DNA of 64,000 bases from Methanohalophilus sp. GTDB taxonomy: Archaea; Halobacteriota; Methanosarcinia; Methanosarcinales; Methanosarcinaceae. A program made the position numbers and the translations under genes. The notes under the pieces were generated by a model. The model saw nothing but the letters and a program-made list of their open reading frames with translations. It did not search any database and was not told where the DNA came from. Numbering within the stretch: the first letter of the stretch is position 1; every line of letters starts with the position of its first letter. Location: contig NZ_JASGLW010000002.1 in the NCBI RefSeq assembly GCF_030156785.1, forward strand, positions 62,001-126,000. The letters are read 5' to 3'. Positions 8,256-18,099 of this stretch are shown here, piece after piece.

Positions 8256-9587
8256 ATGATAATCAACACTAAAGAGGATGTTTTGAAAGCAATTGAAGAA
8301 CTAGATGTCAAGTTCATTCGTCTGCAATTTACTGATATTCAGGGGGTTGTTAAGGATGTCGAGATCCCTGTGACACAGATCCAGAAAGCCCTCGGTCCAG
8401 GCATATCGTTTGATGGTTCTTCAGTTGAAGGTTTTGTAAGAATTGATGAATCCGACATGGTGTTGCATCCTGATGTTCGCAGCTTTGCTATTTTGCCGTG
8501 GAATCAGAGCAGAGGTGTTGTTGCCAGGATGATCTGTGATGTCTATAAACCGGATGGAACTCCATTTACCGGGGATCCACGCTATGTTCTCAAGAAAGTA
8601 CTTGAAGAAGCTCATGATATGGGTTATACATTCAATGTAGGACCGGAACTTGAATTCTTCCTTTTTGAAATAGAGGACGGAGTTGCCACAACAAAACCCC
8701 ATGATTTTGGACGTTACTTTGAATTCGCTCCGGCAGATCTCGCTGAAGATATTCGAAGAGAGATCGTACAGACTCTTACTGATATGAATTTTGATATTGA
8801 AGCATCCCACCATGAGGTTGCTTTCGGACAGCATGAAATTGATTTCAAATACGGGGATGCCCTTACCACTGCAGATAACGTGGTGACATTCAAGTATGTG
8901 ACAAGGACAATTGCAAAACTCAATGGTCTTCATGCAACTTTTATGCCAAAGCCCGTTTTTGGGGAGAATGGATCAGGTATGCACATAAATCTCTCTCTCT
9001 CAAAGGATGGTAAGAATGCTTTCTATGATCCAGATGGTGAAATGGAATTAAGCGATATCGCATTTTATTTTATTGGCGGATTGCTTAAGCATGTAAAGGC
9101 TATTGCAGCAATTTCCAACCCGCTGGTCAATTCATACAAGAGGCTTGTTCCCGGCTATGAAGCTCCTGTTTACATTACCTGGTCAGGAGCAAACCGCAGT
9201 TCTCTTATACGTATTCCATCAGCAAGGGGTAACAGTACAAGAATTGAGTTGAGAAACCCGGATCCTTCATGCAATCCTTATCTCACATTTGCAGCTATTC
9301 TGGCAGCTGGTCTTGACGGAATTAAAAACAAGATAGATCCGTCGGAGAAATACACGGAAGAAAATATCTTTGAATTAACGGCTTGTGGACTTCTTGACAA
9401 AGGTATCAAAACACTTCCAGAAACTCTTAATGAAGCTTCGATGTATTTTGCGAACGATGAACTGCTCATGAATGCACTTGGGGAGCATGTGCATAATAAT
9501 GTCCTGCGGATTGCAAAGGCAGAATGGGATAATTACAGGATCCAAGTTCACGACTGGGAAATCCAGCGTTACCTAAATACCGTATGA
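8256..9587 (+). CDS. glnA: Glutamine synthetase type I
   Basis: The enzyme of 443 residues joins ammonia to glutamate with ATP, forming the usual dodecamer. The start ATG 8256 follows AGGTGA at 5 bases. The N-terminal beta-grasp domain contains ISFDGSSVEGF. The catalytic domain shows ELEFFLF, HHEVAFGQHEID, GSGMHINLSL, NRSSLIRIPSARG and the C-terminal ELRNPDPSCNPYL. The short length fits the GSI-alpha form used by archaea, which lacks the adenylylation control of enteric enzymes. It is probably regulated at transcription by nitrogen status, given the dyads in its leader. Confidence 0.96.
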   Translation: MIINTKEDVLKAIEELDVKFIRLQFTDIQGVVKDVEIPVTQIQKALGPGISFDGSSVEGFVRIDESDMVLHPDVRSFAILPWNQSRGVVARMICDVYKPDGTPFTGDPRYVLKKVLEEAHDMGYTFNVGPELEFFLFEIEDGVATTKPHDFGRYFEFAPADLAEDIRREIVQTLTDMNFDIEASHHEVAFGQHEIDFKYGDALTTADNVVTFKYVTRTIAKLNGLHATFMPKPVFGENGSGMHINLSLSKDGKNAFYDPDGEMELSDIAFYFIGGLLKHVKAIAAISNPLVNSYKRLVPGYEAPVYITWSGANRSSLIRIPSARGNSTRIELRNPDPSCNPYLTFAAILAAGLDGIKNKIDPSEKYTEENIFELTACGLLDKGIKTLPETLNEASMYFANDELLMNALGEHVHNNVLRIAKAEWDNYRIQVHDWEIQRYLNTV

Positions 9588-9627
9588 TCCACCAATAATA
9601 TATTGTATAAAATTGTTTAATTATTGC

Positions 9628-11562
9628 ATGCCAGTCATTCCACGCAGGAATAAGCTTTTAAGCAATGATTCTGCTGTAGCGGAAGTAGTCGGTGAAATAC
9701 TTTTGACTGCGATTGTAGTTCTGGCATTTGCTTCCATTGTCACTTTTGTTTTTTCACAGCTAGGACCAGCTGAGTCTGCAAGGGTGGATGTAGATGCTTG
9801 GGCAGATACTGAATCAGATACTCTTTATTTCAGGCATGCTGGTGGGGAAACCGTTGATATCAATGAACTAGAGCTGTTGGTAAACATTAACGGTACCACT
9901 AAGAGGATTGATTCGGATACTATATCTTCTTTCTATCATCGGGATATGTGGGAATTTGGTGATATCATTGCCTTGAATGTATCCGATATGTTTGGATACA
10001 ATATAAATGAAAACAGTTATTTGCAATCAAAGATGATTCATACCTCGGCGAATCTTGTTTTTTTTGACAGCCAGTTATACGGAGGTGACACCTATTACTC
10101 AGGTTCTTCCGGGAACCTGCAGGCTCCAGTACTCACCGACCCGTACCCTCCCAATCTATCCTGTACCAGTAGTGTGCTAGAACCCGCAACCTTCAAAGCA
10201 ACGAGCAGCCAAGCTTCATATAATGAATTCCTTCTGAACGGCGTGCGTGTGGCATGGTCCAATGGCACCTTCCCTATTTATACTAATACGCCTCTTTCCG
10301 CGGGTACCCATACCCTGACCCTTGTAGCTCACAACACCATTGATCCCTCACTTACCGATTCGATCACATGGGAATGGACCGTAACGGGTATGCCGGGTAT
10401 CTATGCGGATCGGCTTATCCTGAACAAAAACGATATAGGTGGTGTCATAAAAGATGGTGGATATATCAGCTTCACCAATGAAGGGAATTACCGTTATGTT
10501 ACGATAGACGGAACCCAGTATGATCTGAACCCAGGGGATTCCATAAAGCTGGAGATCGTGAATGACCAGACCTCTGGGCAGATCGATATGAACATAGAGA
10601 GTGCCCAGATATCGACTTTTGATTTCAATGTCAACCTATACATAAACGGCGTTCTGGTAGATTCGGGATACGTTACCGATTTGTATGTTCAACCGATATC
10701 AGATTTCATTTCCACTTTGCGGTATGAACTACCATCCTATGAGAGTGGGACCTATCTTAAAGCTAATAACGATGTCATAATTGGCTGGTGGCCCACCAAT
10801 GATTCAGCGATAAACATTTATAATATCGGATTTTACAGCTCCGGTTCAACGTTACTTACGTTTAATCCCTCAGATACCTATCTAAAATGCAGCGGATACT
10901 ACGAGATCTTGCCAGCATCATCTTCTTCACTGACATCTCCTGTATCTCTCTGGACTTTTAACAGCAGCAATGCAGACGATTCCATTGATGACAATGACGG
11001 AAGCACCGTCAGGCAGGTTGAGTGGGGCACGGGCGTGGGAGGGACTACTGGTCTTATGTTGGATGGGCTGGACGAATATGTCACGGTTCCAGACAGCAGC
11101 AACCTTGACCTTTCGGACGAAGGCAGTATCGTGGCGTGGATCTATATGGACGAATTCATACCCTATGCCGGGATCGTGCACAAAGGTCAGCTAAAGGACT
11201 ATTCGGACGAAGCCTATTTCCTCAAGATGTGGGAAACCCCGAAAGTCTATTTTGGCATAAACCAATTAACAGTTTCCTCAAGCACCACTCTTAATGAAGG
11301 CCAGTGGTATCATCTTGTGGGGACATGGAATTCCAGTTCCGTAAATCTCTACATTGACGGTGAGCTGGACACTTCCACAATCAACCAGTGGGGTATTTCG
11401 GCGCCCAAGACCTCTGGTTCTCTGCAGATCGGGGCGCAGATTACCGAAAATATTGGATTGGGGATGAAAAACTTTGGATTCGATGGTTCTATTGATGAAG
11501 TTGCAATATATGACTATGCACTCAATGCCACGGAAGTCGAACTACTCTACAACCAGTACTGA
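9628..11562 (+). CDS. Type IV pilin-like surface protein with a C-terminal LamG domain
   Basis: This cell-surface protein has 644 residues. The N-terminus (start ATG 9628; TTG 9613 also in frame) is an archaeal pilin-type signal: a basic stretch RRNKLLSNDSAVAE, then EVVGEILLTAIVVLAFASIV as the single hydrophobic helix. The domain that follows, to about residue 140, is of the archaeal pilin DUF1628 style. Residues about 180-430 are beta-rich repeats with an Ig-like feel. The last about 210 residues form a LamG/concanavalin-like lectin domain (VSLWTFN, DGLDEYVTVPD, WYHLVGTW, DGSIDEVAIYDYALN). It probably binds glycans outside the cell. Base composition rises in G+C after about 10080, suggesting that the distal part was acquired. 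Confidence 0.75.
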   Translation: MPVIPRRNKLLSNDSAVAEVVGEILLTAIVVLAFASIVTFVFSQLGPAESARVDVDAWADTESDTLYFRHAGGETVDINELELLVNINGTTKRIDSDTISSFYHRDMWEFGDIIALNVSDMFGYNINENSYLQSKMIHTSANLVFFDSQLYGGDTYYSGSSGNLQAPVLTDPYPPNLSCTSSVLEPATFKATSSQASYNEFLLNGVRVAWSNGTFPIYTNTPLSAGTHTLTLVAHNTIDPSLTDSITWEWTVTGMPGIYADRLILNKNDIGGVIKDGGYISFTNEGNYRYVTIDGTQYDLNPGDSIKLEIVNDQTSGQIDMNIESAQISTFDFNVNLYINGVLVDSGYVTDLYVQPISDFISTLRYELPSYESGTYLKANNDVIIGWWPTNDSAINIYNIGFYSSGSTLLTFNPSDTYLKCSGYYEILPASSSSLTSPVSLWTFNSSNADDSIDDNDGSTVRQVEWGTGVGGTTGLMLDGLDEYVTVPDSSNLDLSDEGSIVAWIYMDEFIPYAGIVHKGQLKDYSDEAYFLKMWETPKVYFGINQLTVSSSTTLNEGQWYHLVGTWNSSSVNLYIDGELDTSTINQWGISAPKTSGSLQIGAQITENIGLGMKNFGFDGSIDEVAIYDYALNATEVELLYNQY

Positions 11563-11609
11563 GCACCGTATCGTCAATAATATAATCTTTGTCGGGAGTA
11601 TCTTTTACC

Positions 11610-12170
11610 ATGACCGATGTACTACTGCTCTGGGATAAACCTCTCCTATTTGAAAAGCTCTTCAGAGAACATGGCTATGAACACATGCGGGTAGACGGCA
11701 ATGCCTTGGGAACTCCTTTCCTGCCGGCAACAAGATGCCTGATAGTTCCTACCGGTTTTGCCAATACGGCCTATACAAAGGTATACAGAGGGATCGAAAA
11801 TAAAGGCTCTCAAGTGGTCGCCTTTGTGAAAAAGGGAGGTGTCCTCGTGGTGTTTGGGGCATGTGTTTCCGCATACAACTATAACTGGCTGCCTTTTGAG
11901 CTAACATATGTGGAGGAACACATGCAGATTCCCGTAGAGGTGGTGGATAAGGAGATGGGATATATAATATCCGTTCCTCTGGAAGTGTATTGTGATGGCT
12001 ACTTCTCAAAAACGGACGGGGATGTGATCCTCAGAGACAAACAGGGGCGTGCTTTGATGGTGAAAAAAAAGATAGGAGATGGGCTGGTCATCGCCACGAC
12101 TGTTCATGAGTTTCCTACCAAGGAATTCCTCAAATATGTGGTGGAAAAGGGTAAACATGCCCGTATTTAA
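11610..12170 (+). CDS. Hypothetical protein, amidotransferase-like fold
   Basis: This soluble protein of 186 residues starts at ATG 11610, with GGGAG about 11 bases upstream. The N-terminal part reads as an alpha/beta flavodoxin-like fold: MTDVLLLWDKPLLFEKLF, then CLIVPTGFAN, then VAFVKKGGVLVVFGACV, the pattern seen in class I glutamine-amidotransferase-like proteins that lack catalytic residues. No Cys-His-Glu triad is evident. The gene ends 4 bases inside the convergent DUF1894 gene. I do not recognise a specific family and assign no function. Confidence 0.6.
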   Translation: MTDVLLLWDKPLLFEKLFREHGYEHMRVDGNALGTPFLPATRCLIVPTGFANTAYTKVYRGIENKGSQVVAFVKKGGVLVVFGACVSAYNYNWLPFELTYVEEHMQIPVEVVDKEMGYIISVPLEVYCDGYFSKTDGDVILRDKQGRALMVKKKIGDGLVIATTVHEFPTKEFLKYVVEKGKHARI

Positions 12171-12451
12171 TCGGCGTGGCCTTCACTTCTCAGTTTATCG
12201 ATTTCGTCCCCTGCATTGTCCAGTTTGAGTACAAACAGGCCGGTACAGGGCTTTACGTACTGGAAGTAGATTGTATCTCCCTTCAGACCAATTGGTATTG
12301 TCTTCGCTCCCTTAAGCATAACACCGCGGATTTTGTAACCTGCAGGAACATGGTACATCTCGTCAGAGTTCTTGCGAATGAAATCCTCGCATTCTTTCGG
12401 GGAGGCACCTTTAAGCATTATTTCATAGGGTATGTCATTGATACAAGACAT
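12167..12451 (-). CDS. DUF1894-like protein
   Basis: This small protein of 94 residues has the layout of the methanogen-specific DUF1894 family: MSCINDIPYEIMLKGASPKE, then CEDFIRKNSDEMYHVPAGYK, a central strand pair, and KPCTGLFVLKLD near the end. It is encoded 9 bases downstream of purM and in the same direction, so it is probably the last gene of a lysC-purM-DUF1894 operon. Its function is not known. The family assignment is from memory of its pattern and not from a search. Confidence 0.6.
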   Translation of the reverse strand: MSCINDIPYEIMLKGASPKECEDFIRKNSDEMYHVPAGYKIRGVMLKGAKTIPIGLKGDTIYFQYVKPCTGLFVLKLDNAGDEIDKLRSEGHAD

Positions 12452-12460
12452 TTGAATACC

Positions 12461-13468
12461 TTAGATGATATCGATTCCTTTCAATTTGATCCCTTTCTCC
12501 ACGATTTTACCCACAATTTTCCCATTGCAGAGGCTTGCAGCTTTTTTGGCTTCTTCCGGTGGTAGTATTATCAAAAAGCCCATTCCCATGTTGAAGGTGC
12601 GATACATTTCAGCTTCATCCACTCCTCCTTCTTTCTGGAGAAACCTGAAAACTTCCGGTGGCTCAATTGGGTCAGTAAATTCAAATCCGAGATTGGTAAC
12701 CCTCTGAAGTTTCAACAATCCACTCCCTGTGATGTGTGCAAGCCCGTGTACATTACATTCCCGGATTACGTCCAGCACTTCCATGTAAATTCGGGTAGGG
12801 GTGATAAGCTCTTCACCGATGGTTTTTGTGGGATCATAGGGGAGAGGATCATGATAGGAATAATTCGATTCTTCAATTATCCTGCGAACAAGGGTGTAAC
12901 CATTGCTGTGTATCCCACTGCTGGGGAGTCCCACAAGCGCATCACCAATTTTCACCTTTTCACCGGTTATAATTTCGTTTTTCTTAACCATACCGAGACA
13001 GGTTCCTGCAAGGTCAAAACCGTTAACTATCTCCGGCAAGGTTGCTGTTTCCCCTCCAAGAATTGAAATTTTTGAGATTTCAGCTCCTTTTGCAAGTCCG
13101 ATGCCAATCTGACGGGCAAATTCATTGGAGTGTTTTTCAACTGCCAGGTAATCCACAAAACCTATAGGTTCGGCACCAATAGCCAGCAGATCATTGACAT
13201 TCATGGCAACGCAGTCAATTCCTACTGTATCCCATTTTTCGATTTCCGTTGCAATAAGCACTTTTGATCCTACTCCATCGGTAGCCATTGCAAGCGCATA
13301 TTCCCCGAAATCCATGAGACCGGCATAATGCCCAATGTTTGTTAAGGGTGCACCAATACCTTTCCTGCGATATGTCATGCTTTTTGTCAGGTTTCCTATT
13401 GTATCATTTTCCTTATGGATGTCCACACCGGACTCTGCATATGTGAGTTTTTTCCCCTGCAAAATCAT
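12461..13468 (-). CDS. purM: Phosphoribosylformylglycinamidine cyclo-ligase
   Basis: The enzyme of 335 residues closes the imidazole ring in purine synthesis (FGAM plus ATP to AIR). Family motifs are visible: TYAESGVDIHKEND at the N-terminus, DGVGSKVLIA, GIDCVAMNVNDLLAIGAEP, LGGETATLPE, GLPSSGIHSNGYTLVR and AHITGSGL. The length is normal. Its ATG overlaps the lysC stop (ATGA), which couples purine and aspartate-pathway genes in one transcript. DUF1894 follows after 9 bases. Confidence 0.95.
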   Translation of the reverse strand: MILQGKKLTYAESGVDIHKENDTIGNLTKSMTYRRKGIGAPLTNIGHYAGLMDFGEYALAMATDGVGSKVLIATEIEKWDTVGIDCVAMNVNDLLAIGAEPIGFVDYLAVEKHSNEFARQIGIGLAKGAEISKISILGGETATLPEIVNGFDLAGTCLGMVKKNEIITGEKVKIGDALVGLPSSGIHSNGYTLVRRIIEESNYSYHDPLPYDPTKTIGEELITPTRIYMEVLDVIRECNVHGLAHITGSGLLKLQRVTNLGFEFTDPIEPPEVFRFLQKEGGVDEAEMYRTFNMGMGFLIILPPEEAKKAASLCNGKIVGKIVEKGIKLKGIDII

Positions 13469-14871
13469 TCCTCCAGTAGAGCACCGAGCCCAAATTCCCT
13501 ATTTAACGCCCTGACCGCATCTTCCGCATCATCTGAACTGACAACAAATGAAATGTTGTGCTGAGATGAACCCTGACTTATCATAATTACATTGATTTTT
13601 TCCCGTCCCAATACGCCGAAAACCCTTCCTGCAACTCCGGGTATACCGTCCATTCCGGCTCCAACGACTGCAAGCACACAAATGTTACTATCACAGGCGA
13701 CATCAGCAATGGAGTTTTTCTCGAGCTCTGCTTGAAGCGCTTTCATCGCAATATCAAGATCTCTATCATGTACCACAAATGACATGTTAGCTTCGGAGGA
13801 GCTTTGACTGATCATAATTATGTTCACACCGGCATCTGCAAGAGCTGAAAATACACGTGCTGCAGTACCAATTGCACCAACCATCCCGGCACCGGAAATG
13901 TTTATGGACGCCACATTACGGATCAGAGTGACTGCCTTAACAACATCTTCGCTGCGGGTCTGGTCTGCCACAATAAGTGTTCCTTCAAAGTCTGGCTCAA
14001 AGGTGTTTTTGACCCGGACAGGAATACCGTGTTTGATAGCAGGTACAATGGTCCTTGGGTGGAGTACCTTGGCACCGAAGTAGGATAATTCCATTGCTTC
14101 GATATAGGATATCTGCATGATTGGGCGTGCATCAGGCACAATGCGGGGGTCACTGGTCATCACCCCATGCACTTCCTTCCACAGCCAGATTTCGTCTGCT
14201 TTAAGCGCAGCACCAATGATGGATGCGGTATAGTCAGAGCCGCCCCTGCCAAGGGTTGTGATTATACCATCTTCGTTTTCAGCGATAAAGCCGGTCACTA
14301 CTGGGATGTGATCATCAATAATTTTCCCGATTATTTTTTCTATGTTGTCGTAGGACTTTTCCAAGGGGATTGCTTTTCCATAGTTACTATTTGTAACAAT
14401 ACCCGCTTCTCCACCGGTAAATGCCTTTGATTTGGTTCCGAAGCTTTGTATTGCTCCGCTTATGATTGGTGCGGCAAGCCTCTCACCATAGGATGAAATA
14501 TAATCAATGGAACGAGGAGTTAGCTCCCCAAGATAGCAAATTCCAATAAGTGCCTTTTCCAGCTCATCAATACGGGCATCAATTTCTTCGATGACTTCAT
14601 CAGCTGTATCACTGTCATCGATGGCTTCTTCCACTGCATCATAGTGTTTTTTTGCAAGGTTTGCCATGAATTCCTTGATCTGTGGAACTTTCCCTTTTCT
14701 GGAAGCTTCTATGGCATTTTCAAGTAAACCGTCAGTAACACCACCAAGTGCCGAGGTGACTGCCACTATTTGATGGCCTTCTTTTTTGTAATCGTTGAGT
14801 AGGCTGGCAACATGGCGGATCTTTTTTCCGTCTTCAATAGACGTTCCGCCAAATTTCATTACATATTTCAT
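13465..14871 (-). CDS. lysC: Aspartate kinase
   Basis: The enzyme of 468 residues phosphorylates aspartate, the first step toward lysine, threonine and methionine. The N-terminal amino-acid-kinase domain begins MKYVMKFGGTS and contains TLGRGGSDYTA and KADEIWLWKEVHGVMTSDPR. Two ACT domains follow from about residue 320 (ASINISGAGMVGAIGTAARV and CVLAVVGAGMDGIPGVAGRV), which usually give feedback control by an end-product amino acid. It heads the operon with purM. A short upstream gap carries the promoter. Confidence 0.95.
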   Translation of the reverse strand: MKYVMKFGGTSIEDGKKIRHVASLLNDYKKEGHQIVAVTSALGGVTDGLLENAIEASRKGKVPQIKEFMANLAKKHYDAVEEAIDDSDTADEVIEEIDARIDELEKALIGICYLGELTPRSIDYISSYGERLAAPIISGAIQSFGTKSKAFTGGEAGIVTNSNYGKAIPLEKSYDNIEKIIGKIIDDHIPVVTGFIAENEDGIITTLGRGGSDYTASIIGAALKADEIWLWKEVHGVMTSDPRIVPDARPIMQISYIEAMELSYFGAKVLHPRTIVPAIKHGIPVRVKNTFEPDFEGTLIVADQTRSEDVVKAVTLIRNVASINISGAGMVGAIGTAARVFSALADAGVNIIMISQSSSEANMSFVVHDRDLDIAMKALQAELEKNSIADVACDSNICVLAVVGAGMDGIPGVAGRVFGVLGREKINVIMISQGSSQHNISFVVSSDDAEDAVRALNREFGLGALLEE

Positions 14872-14954
14872 GTTTTAATCACGTTTGTGTAAGCTTTAAT
14901 CGTTTTCTGGCAGTATAATAGGGCAGTTGGATATAAACATTATGAACCATTATT

Positions 14955-16100
14955 TCATCTGCGCTTCCACATAATGGCTGATACCAGTGCAAGAACTGAA
15001 ATAACTGCTCCAAAACCCGGAATGCCCTTTAGCTCTTCTTTGATACCGGATTCATTAATGACATCGGTAATATTGCCTACAACAGGCTCAATATCATCTA
15101 CTGATACAGTCTGTTTTTTGCTCTTCACTTCAAAAGCAACATCTTTCTCAACCTCCAGTCCCTCCTCAGTAATTGCTTTTACGGAAATTTCATAAATACC
15201 GGCATCAAGTTTTCCTGTAATTGCAGGGTAGGTCCCCGCATCCACATTATTCCTATGATCTATTAGTTCCCCGTCAAGGAACACTTCTACTCTGGAGGCA
15301 GCCTCATCAAGTGTGTAACTGATAATTGCTTCTTCTCCGGCGGAAACGTCACTCAGCGATATTTCTATGTTGAGGCCTGCATCTATTCCGCTGTCCTTGC
15401 GTAAGGTAACATTCCTAAGAATGACGATTTTTGAGTCTGTACCTTCAAAGATGGTGTCGACATAAGCCATAAAGATGGTGTGTACTTCCCCGTTATCCTC
15501 AAGCGTATAACTGAAGACATCTCCTTCTTCGATTTCATCTTCTGTTTTCAGAATATTGCCATCTTTTTTCAGGATAAGGGTTGCAGTGTCGGTGTCAATA
15601 TCAGTGAATGTGAGGGTATATCCGTTTTTAAGTATTTTTTCTTCACCTTCTTCCACGGAAACCTCTGAACCCAAGATAAGGAAATCAGAATCGGATCTTT
15701 CCGGATCAAGGAACTGTTCAATCAGTATTTTGGAGATTGTTTCATCTCCTGAATTTTTCTTGTCAATAAAAGATACCTTCACGATCAGGTATTTTTTTGT
15801 ACACTCATCCTCATTATCTTCGAGTTCAAGGATATATTCGTAAGGGTCGTTTTCACGGACAAAACCATTGTCTACTTCATCCCCTTCAAGGGACACCTGT
15901 ATCCACAGGTCGCCATTGTTACTGTTAATGTCCATAACCTTTATAGAATAATCCTGCTGGAGGTCGAAGACATCGTTGATTGTAGCATCGGTCTCATAAT
16001 ACAGGATGGGTGTTTCATCTTCAATGGCTGCACATACGGCTATGCTTATAAGAATCAATAGAAAAGCTGTTATCAGAATTATGTGCTTCATTTTACCCAT
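14955..16100 (-). CDS. PGF-CTERM surface protein with S-layer-type duplicated domains
   Basis: This exported protein of 381 residues may alternatively start at the ATG at 16091, giving 378. It has a signal peptide (MKHIILITAFLLILISIAVC) and an acidic extracellular body. Two or three repeated domains share the pattern DYSIKVMDINSNNGDLWIQV, then a YTL or YIL strand, as in S-layer family duplication domains. The end is a PGF-CTERM signal: EELKGIPGFGAVISV, a hydrophobic helix and terminal WKRR. By family knowledge the signal would be processed by archaeosortase A and the protein lipid-anchored. A shorter relative lies at 57366-57902. The many Asp and Glu residues suit a salt-adapted surface. Confidence 0.8.
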   Translation of the reverse strand: MGKMKHIILITAFLLILISIAVCAAIEDETPILYYETDATINDVFDLQQDYSIKVMDINSNNGDLWIQVSLEGDEVDNGFVRENDPYEYILELEDNEDECTKKYLIVKVSFIDKKNSGDETISKILIEQFLDPERSDSDFLILGSEVSVEEGEEKILKNGYTLTFTDIDTDTATLILKKDGNILKTEDEIEEGDVFSYTLEDNGEVHTIFMAYVDTIFEGTDSKIVILRNVTLRKDSGIDAGLNIEISLSDVSAGEEAIISYTLDEAASRVEVFLDGELIDHRNNVDAGTYPAITGKLDAGIYEISVKAITEEGLEVEKDVAFEVKSKKQTVSVDDIEPVVGNITDVINESGIKEELKGIPGFGAVISVLALVSAIMWKRR

Positions 16101-16113
16101 CTCTTCATATATT

Positions 16114-16141
16114 CTTTAAAGTACTAACTTTAAAGTACTAA
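16114..16141. repeat. Perfect 14-bp tandem repeat in a divergent promoter
   Basis: CTTTAAAGTACTAA occurs twice without a gap (16114-16127 and 16128-16141). Each unit holds the palindromes TTTAAA and AGTACT. It sits between the divergent PGF-CTERM gene and apgM, so it may be an operator or a duplicated promoter core. Confidence 0.7.
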
Positions 16142-16176
16142 CAGAAGATATATAGCAGTTTTTCCATGGTTGTAGT

Positions 16177-17373
16177 ATGAAATATATAGTACTCATTGGC
16201 GACGGGATGGCAGATCACCCTATTGACATCCTTGGCGGGAAAACAATTCTGGAAGCGGCTTCCACTCCGAATATGGACAAAATGGCAAGAGAAGGTGCAT
16301 GCGGTCTTGCTAATAATGTTCCTGATGGATATCCCGCAGGGAGCGATGTTGCAAACATGTCGATTATGGGATATGACCCCCGAAAGTATTATTCCGGGCG
16401 TGCTCCCCTTGAAGCTGCAAGCATGGGCATCGGTTTAAAGGAAGGGGAAGTAGCATTTCGCTGTAATCTCATTACAATTGAAAATGGGCTAATTATCGAT
16501 CACAGTGCAGGACATATTTCAAGTGAAGAGGCGGCTCAACTTATTAAAGCAGTGGAGAAGAAGCTAGGAGGAGATGTTCATTTTTATCCGGGATTTAGCT
16601 ACCGCCATCTTATGGTTGCCCCATTTGGTGTGAACTGTATCTGTACGCCACCTCATGATGTGCTGGGGCAACCTGTAAAAGCTCACATGCCAAAAGGAGA
16701 CGCCTCCGGAAATCTCAGTAAATTGATTGAAGCATCGTGGGATGTTCTTGAAAATCATCCTGTTAATGCCCAGAGGATTGAGGAAGGAAAAAGACCCGCA
16801 AATTCGATTTGGTTCTGGGGTCAGGGATATGCTCCGGAGTTCCCTATGTTTTATGATCTCTATGAGCTTAGAGCTTCGGTGATTTCGGCAGTTGATCTCA
16901 TTAAAGGGTTAGGGGTTTATGCAGGTATGGACGTTCTTAATGTACCCGGAGCCACTGGCTACATTGACACAAACTATGCAGGAAAGGTAGCTTTTGCTTT
17001 AAAAGCACTGGAAAACCATGATGCTGTTTTTGTGCATGTTGAAGCACCCGATGAAGCAGGTCATATGGGTAACATTGAAGCCAAAATACAGGCGGTTGAA
17101 GACTTTGATGGAAAGATTGTTGGACCCATTTTGGATGGTGTGGAGTCACTTGATGAGGACTGTATAGTCCTTGTCTTACCAGATCACCCGACACCAATTG
17201 CCCTAAGAACCCATACTCCGGAATCGGTGCCTTTTGTAGTCTGGTCGACTGCAGATATTATTAGGGATGAAGTTGTCGAGTACACTGAAAAAAGTGTTGC
17301 GAATGGATGTTTGGGTACTGTGGAAGGCAATGATTTGATAAAGCTTCTGATGAAACTGGAGAAATCGAATTAA
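16177..17373 (+). CDS. apgM: Cofactor-independent phosphoglycerate mutase, archaeal type
   Basis: The enzyme of 398 residues interconverts 3- and 2-phosphoglycerate in glycolysis and gluconeogenesis. It belongs to the alkaline-phosphatase-like fold: metal Asp in [13 protein letters not shown], nucleophile region [18 protein letters not shown]-like [12 protein letters not shown] and [15 protein letters not shown] with metal His residues. The length fits the archaeal aPGAM family, which is shorter than the bacterial iPGM. It diverges from the PGF-CTERM gene across the tandem repeat. Confidence 0.93.
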   Translation: MKYIVLIGDGMADHPIDILGGKTILEAASTPNMDKMAREGACGLANNVPDGYPAGSDVANMSIMGYDPRKYYSGRAPLEAASMGIGLKEGEVAFRCNLITIENGLIIDHSAGHISSEEAAQLIKAVEKKLGGDVHFYPGFSYRHLMVAPFGVNCICTPPHDVLGQPVKAHMPKGDASGNLSKLIEASWDVLENHPVNAQRIEEGKRPANSIWFWGQGYAPEFPMFYDLYELRASVISAVDLIKGLGVYAGMDVLNVPGATGYIDTNYAGKVAFALKALENHDAVFVHVEAPDEAGHMGNIEAKIQAVEDFDGKIVGPILDGVESLDEDCIVLVLPDHPTPIALRTHTPESVPFVVWSTADIIRDEVVEYTEKSVANGCLGTVEGNDLIKLLMKLEKSN

Positions 17374-17420
17374 AAAAGCATCTACCGTAATATTTTTAAG
17401 TTTAGACAACATAATTTTCG

Positions 17421-17443
17421 CTGCAGTTCTTAGAAGACTGCAG
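17421..17443 (+). promoter_or_regulatory. Imperfect dyad in front of hsp20
   Basis: CTGCAG(T) at 17421-17427 mirrors (A)CTGCAG at 17437-17443, centred between the AT-rich promoter (about 17391) and the ribosome site. Its place suggests an operator for heat-shock control; this is inference. Confidence 0.4.
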
Positions 17444-17456
17444 GAGTGTGGTATTA

Positions 17457-17930
17457 ATGAAGAGTTTAATTCGCAGAACAGGGGTACCGGAAGTTGGCCG
17501 TTGGGAGCCATTTAATGATATTCTTGAAGAGATCCGCCTGACACAGGATCACTTAAACCACCTTTTTAAGGACTTTATGCCTTCGATTGAGTTGAAAGGC
17601 GGAGATGTATTCGCCCCCCTTGTGGATGTTCAGGAAAAAGAAGATTCTGTAATAGTTACAACGGATCTTCCAGGGGTTGACAAAGCTGATGTAGATATCC
17701 GTGTAGGGGAAGGATACATCGAAATAAGTGCTGAGTCGAAAAAAGATGAAGAATCTGAAAAAGAAGGCTACGTCCAGAAAGAACGTAGATATTCCAAGTT
17801 CTCACGTGTTGTATCACTGCCTTCCAATGTAACAGATGAAGGTGCAAAAGCAAAGCTTGAGAACGGGGTATTGACTGTAACTCTTCCAAAGATCAAGTCT
17901 GAAGAAAAACCAAAGATAGAGATTGAATAA
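17457..17930 (+). CDS. Hsp20/alpha-crystallin small heat shock protein
   Basis: This ATP-independent chaperone of 157 residues holds unfolding proteins. A variable N-terminal region (MKSLIRRTG, then EEIRLTQDHLNHLFKDFMP) is followed by the alpha-crystallin domain from about residue 46: PLVDVQEKEDSVIVTTDLPG, then ERRYSKFSRVVSLPSNV, with the conserved KLENGVLTVTLPK near the end. The C-terminal tail KPKIEIE provides the I-x-I type contact used in oligomers. ATG 17457 is favoured over GTG 17448 because GGAG is 10 bases before it. A T-rich run follows the stop. Confidence 0.93.
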   Translation: MKSLIRRTGVPEVGRWEPFNDILEEIRLTQDHLNHLFKDFMPSIELKGGDVFAPLVDVQEKEDSVIVTTDLPGVDKADVDIRVGEGYIEISAESKKDEESEKEGYVQKERRYSKFSRVVSLPSNVTDEGAKAKLENGVLTVTLPKIKSEEKPKIEIE

Positions 17931-18099
17931 TCTCTTATCTTTTTCTTATTTTTTATCGTTTTAATTATTTTCGCGGCATCAGATCAGTATTTGTCGTCAT
18001 CCTTTACTCGGTGGGGGTAACTCTCATCATCGCCGCATTTAGTAATTGTAGATACTGTTATTTATTCCTGATGCTATTTTCAGTTGAGGTGTTGAGTCT

